Source: Microcaldota archaeon
GTDB taxonomy: Archaea > Micrarchaeota > Micrarchaeia > Micrarchaeales > Micrarchaeaceae
DNA: 8,707 bases
NCBI GenBank assembly: GCA_021785805.1
Contig: JAJYEJ010000036.1
Span: forward strand, 1 to 8,707
Direction: 5' to 3'
Shown: piece after piece, positions 7,348 to 8,707 of the stretch
Position numbering within the stretch: the stretch's first letter is position 1
Layout of the letters: each line of letters opens with the position of its first letter
Notes under the pieces: generated by a model
Database searches by the model: none
The model's input: only the letters and a program-made list of their open reading frames with translations
Told to the model about the DNA's origin: nothing
Position numbers and translations under genes: made by a program

Positions 7348-7758
7348 TTAGCAATAATTCGCTATGTTAGATGCGCTGGTGTACGCACTTGACTGCCCTC
7401 CGCTTATCAGGCCGAGTATGTACGGTGCGAGCAGTGCGATTATCACGCCGATGACCCCTCCAAGGATCATTCCCATAGCGTATCCTTGGACCGTTCCCTT
7501 GGATGAACCTGGCATCACATGGGATCCCGCATACAGTGCGCCTCCCAGTATCATAAGTATAAGGCCTATCACGAATATGGCAGTCTTGATCGTGGTGAAG
7601 AGGCTCCCGAGGGAGCATATCGCCGCGTTTGCAGGTGCAGCAGAATTCTGCGCGCTGGCCATCGTCCCCATCACTCCGAAGAGGGCGAATGCCACAAGAA
7701 GGATCCTGTATAGCCTTTCCACGCTATTTCCCAATATCAGATTGCTTATTTTGTACAT
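7348..7758 (-). CDS. VirB2/TrbC-like small pilin subunit
   Basis: This 136-residue protein has a basic N-terminus, a hydrophobic stretch (about 17-33) and an A-S-A cleavage site (34-36), leaving about 100 mature residues. The mature part is a helical hairpin: Cys48, helix about 55-78, a short basic loop with P-G-S-S-K-G (83-88), Q-G-Y-A, helix about 93-119 with A-P-Y-I-L, and a tail ending N-Y-C. This two-helix, basic-loop layout is that of VirB2/TrbC-type conjugative pilins (T4SS_pilin), including the archaeal DNA-import pilins. It lacks the decorations of its two paralogs and has its own TATA box, ribosome site and strong terminator, so it is the best candidate for the major pilin. Residues 41-122 are encoded by DNA identical to the 176-residue gene upstream. 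Function is inferred from shape; no search was possible. Confidence 0.85.
   Translation of the reverse strand: MYKISNLILGNSVERLYRILLVAFALFGVMGTMASAQNSAAPANAAICSLGSLFTTIKTAIFVIGLILMILGGALYAGSHVMPGSSKGTVQGYAMGMILGGVIGVIIALLAPYILGLISGGQSSAYTSASNIANYC
7391..7638 (-). repeat. 248-bp perfect direct repeat, copy 1 (pilin core)
   Basis: This block is identical, base for base, to 7947-8194 (offset 556). It codes for the two-helix core from A-P-A-N to G-G-Q. Identity stops sharply on both sides: at a codon boundary on the N-terminal side and at the third base of a Ser codon on the other. The flanking codons are unrelated between copies. Confidence 0.95.
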
Positions 7759-7760
7759 AC

Positions 7761-7770
7761 GATCAACTTC
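7761..7770 (-). promoter_or_regulatory. Ribosome binding site GAAGTTGATC
   Basis: It matches the archaeal consensus GGAGGTGATC in 8 of 10 bases and lies directly upstream of the ATG at 7758. It supports that start for the 136-residue pilin-like gene. Confidence 0.6.
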
Positions 7771-7788
7771 CCTTTTTAAAGGTCGTCC

Positions 7789-7798
7789 TATTATAAAA
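7789..7798 (-). promoter_or_regulatory. Archaeal TATA box for the 136-residue pilin-like gene
   Basis: TTTTATAATA on the minus strand is centred about 36 nt before the ATG at 7758. Transcription would begin about 25 nt downstream, giving a leader of about 10 nt that carries most of the ribosome binding site. A purine-rich AAAGG immediately upstream could serve as the BRE. Confidence 0.6.
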
Positions 7799-7903
7799 CC
7801 TTTATGCTTGCGCCTTTAAAAGCTTTTCCTTTTTGCGGTATTTAGCTTCGCGCTCCATATCGGGATGCCGTATTCCATGGTTCCGATGCACGGATGACAA
7901 CGC

Positions 7904-8434
7904 TCAGCAGTATTGCGCTATCGCGGCTCCGTTTGAGACCACGGCGGACTGCCCTCCGCTTATCAGGCCGAGTATGTACGGTGCGAGCAGTGCGATTATC
8001 ACGCCGATGACCCCTCCAAGGATCATTCCCATAGCGTATCCTTGGACCGTTCCCTTGGATGAACCTGGCATCACATGGGATCCCGCATACAGTGCGCCTC
8101 CCAGTATCATAAGTATAAGGCCTATCACGAATATGGCAGTCTTGATCGTGGTGAAGAGGCTCCCGAGGGAGCATATCGCCGCGTTTGCAGGTGCGCTTGA
8201 AGAGCCTCCAGTGCTGCCTCCGCTGCTTGATGGGGCGTAGCATGGAGCAAGTCCTCTTGGACAGGTCATCCCCGGAGGAGGGCTGCCGGTGCATTGCGAT
8301 GGACACACTGTCCCTGTGCAGCCATTTGGGCATGCTGGACCTGCTGCGACTGCGGGCGATGCCAAGACCGACCACATCGCAAATGAAAGAAGCAACGGGG
8401 CTGACACATATCCAAAATACGCGCTGATCCCCAT
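7904..8434 (-). CDS. VirB2-like pilin with six-Cys N-terminal extension
   Basis: This 176-residue protein has a signal peptide (about 1-30, A-V-A at the cut) and a compact segment with six cysteines (35, 39, 44, 48, 58, 65) spaced C-x3-C-x4-C-x3-C-x9-C-x6-C, probably a small disulfide knot. A Ser/Gly linker (68-80) leads to the two-helix pilin core (81-163) and a tail ending Q-Y-C. The core DNA is identical to that of the 136-residue gene, while signal peptide, knot, linker and tail are different. The start is firm: GAGATGATCC, close to consensus, abuts the ATG. The gene begins 4 bp after the stop of the gene at the window edge, so the two share an operon and the ribosome site overlaps that stop. 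It is probably a decorated pilin variant; the role of the knot is unknown. Confidence 0.85.
   Translation of the reverse strand: MGISAYFGYVSAPLLLSFAMWSVLASPAVAAGPACPNGCTGTVCPSQCTGSPPPGMTCPRGLAPCYAPSSSGGSTGGSSSAPANAAICSLGSLFTTIKTAIFVIGLILMILGGALYAGSHVMPGSSKGTVQGYAMGMILGGVIGVIIALLAPYILGLISGGQSAVVSNGAAIAQYC
7947..8194 (-). repeat. 248-bp perfect direct repeat, copy 2 (pilin core)
   Basis: This is the partner of 7391-7638 with no mismatch, including synonymous positions. Base 7946 and base 8195 both differ from their counterparts 7390 and 7639, which marks the exact ends. See copy 1 for the coding content. Confidence 0.95.
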
Positions 8435-8435
8435 A

Positions 8436-8445
8436 GGATCATCTC
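8436..8445 (-). promoter_or_regulatory. Ribosome binding site GAGATGATCC overlapping upstream stop
   Basis: It matches GAGGTGATCC in nine of ten bases, lies one base before the ATG at 8434 and covers the TGA stop (8439-8441) of the upstream gene, indicating coupled translation. Confidence 0.65.
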
Positions 8446-8707
8446 TTTACGGAAAGATCGTACGCTAGTGCAGCTCCGACAAGAGCCATTATCCCTATCT
8501 CCACCCAAGATGTAACGCTGGACATCAATATGTAGTTAGTGTTGCTTCCGGGAGGTGTGCCTGGGGTTACAATGGAGTTAAACTGGACGGAGTATGTCGA
8601 CAGCACATAGCCGAACAGCACGGATATGAACCCTGTTATTAGTATCAGCATGAATGCGCTAAGAACGCTGACCCACATGTACTTCGGGAATGCGAGAGCG
8701 GATCTCC
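8439..8707 (-). CDS. Two-helix membrane protein, probably 5'-truncated by window edge
   Basis: The visible part has a hydrophobic helix near the N-terminus, a polar outer segment with a T-P-G-T-P-P-G stretch and a sequon-free N-T-N, and a second helix, ending Y-D-L-S-V-K-R in what is probably the cytoplasm. The first ATG is at 8676-8678 (79 residues), but it has no ribosome binding site and would begin directly in a helix. The frame stays open to the window end, adding R-S-A-L-A-F-P-K-Y, whose charges would suit a helix entry. The true start therefore probably lies outside the window. It has no cysteines, unlike its neighbours. Its stop overlaps the ribosome site of the 176-residue pilin-like gene, so the two are co-expressed. 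I do not recognise the family; a third helix upstream or a small pilus-assembly membrane protein are possible. Confidence 0.6.
   Translation of the reverse strand, partial: RSALAFPKYMWVSVLSAFMLILITGFISVLFGYVLSTYSVQFNSIVTPGTPPGSNTNYILMSSVTSWVEIGIMALVGAALAYDLSVKR

Noticed and set aside
7391..8194. The 248-bp direct repeat as an insertion sequence or mobile element
   Set aside because: Both copies are in-frame coding sequence for a pilin core. There are no terminal inverted repeats, target duplications or transposase.
7842..8375. Minus-strand frame of 177 codons overlapping the 176-residue pilin-like gene
   Set aside because: It is out of frame with the gene that has the signal peptide, strong ribosome site and paralogs. 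Part of it recurs at 7367-7618 only because the 248-bp repeat copies every frame.
8439..8707. Edge gene as a type IV (archaellin-like) pilin
   Set aside because: No class III signal peptide cleavage motif is visible, and the protein has a second C-terminal helix, which type IV pilins lack. The start is cut off, so this is not fully excluded.

Overview
The window most likely comes from an archaeon, and the style of the genes suggests a DPANN-type lineage such as Micrarchaeota (ARMAN-like); the lineage is inference. The archaeal evidence is direct. TATA boxes sit upstream of three transcription units, one apparently leaderless. Several starts carry pieces of the archaeal Shine-Dalgarno consensus GGAGGTGATCC. 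Isoleucine is encoded mainly by ATA in the membrane segments. Secreted proteins carry Ala-x-Ala signal peptides and Asn-x-Ser/Thr sequons. All eight genes lie on the minus strand and all encode membrane or secreted proteins. There are no RNA genes, CRISPR arrays or insertion sequences.

Right side, read in the direction of transcription: an edge-truncated two-helix membrane protein (8439-8707) is followed 4 bp later by a 176-residue pilin-like protein (7904-8434). Next comes a 136-residue pilin-like protein (7348-7758) with its own promoter and a strong hairpin/T7 terminator. Then a 544-residue protein (5573-7207) has a huge cysteine-rich ectodomain ending in the same two-helix pilin module. 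These modules have the two-helix, basic-loop shape of VirB2/TrbC-type (T4SS_pilin) subunits. The 136- and 176-residue genes share a perfectly identical 248-bp core flanked by unrelated sequence.

Middle: a six-helix membrane protein of unknown function (4754-5485).

Left side: an operon of three tandem polytopic proteins, of 793 residues (2257-4638), 638 residues (331-2247) and at least 106 residues (1-320, cut by the window). All three share one membrane block, and the two complete ones share two more. They carry different extracellular N-termini: five tandem roughly 80-residue Cys-pair beta repeats, a 14-Cys protein with a long Cys-rich ectodomain, and none. Their organisation resembles VirB6/TrbL/CedA-type channel proteins.

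Together, pilin-like subunits of graded size plus a paralogous set of VirB6-like channel proteins suggest an archaeal type IV secretion/conjugation-like machine for DNA transfer, DNA import or cell contact. It has unusually elaborate, disulfide-rich surface parts. No ATPase (VirB4/CedB/VirD4) or relaxase lies in the window, so the assignment rests on membrane and pilin architecture and needs the neighbouring genes to confirm it.
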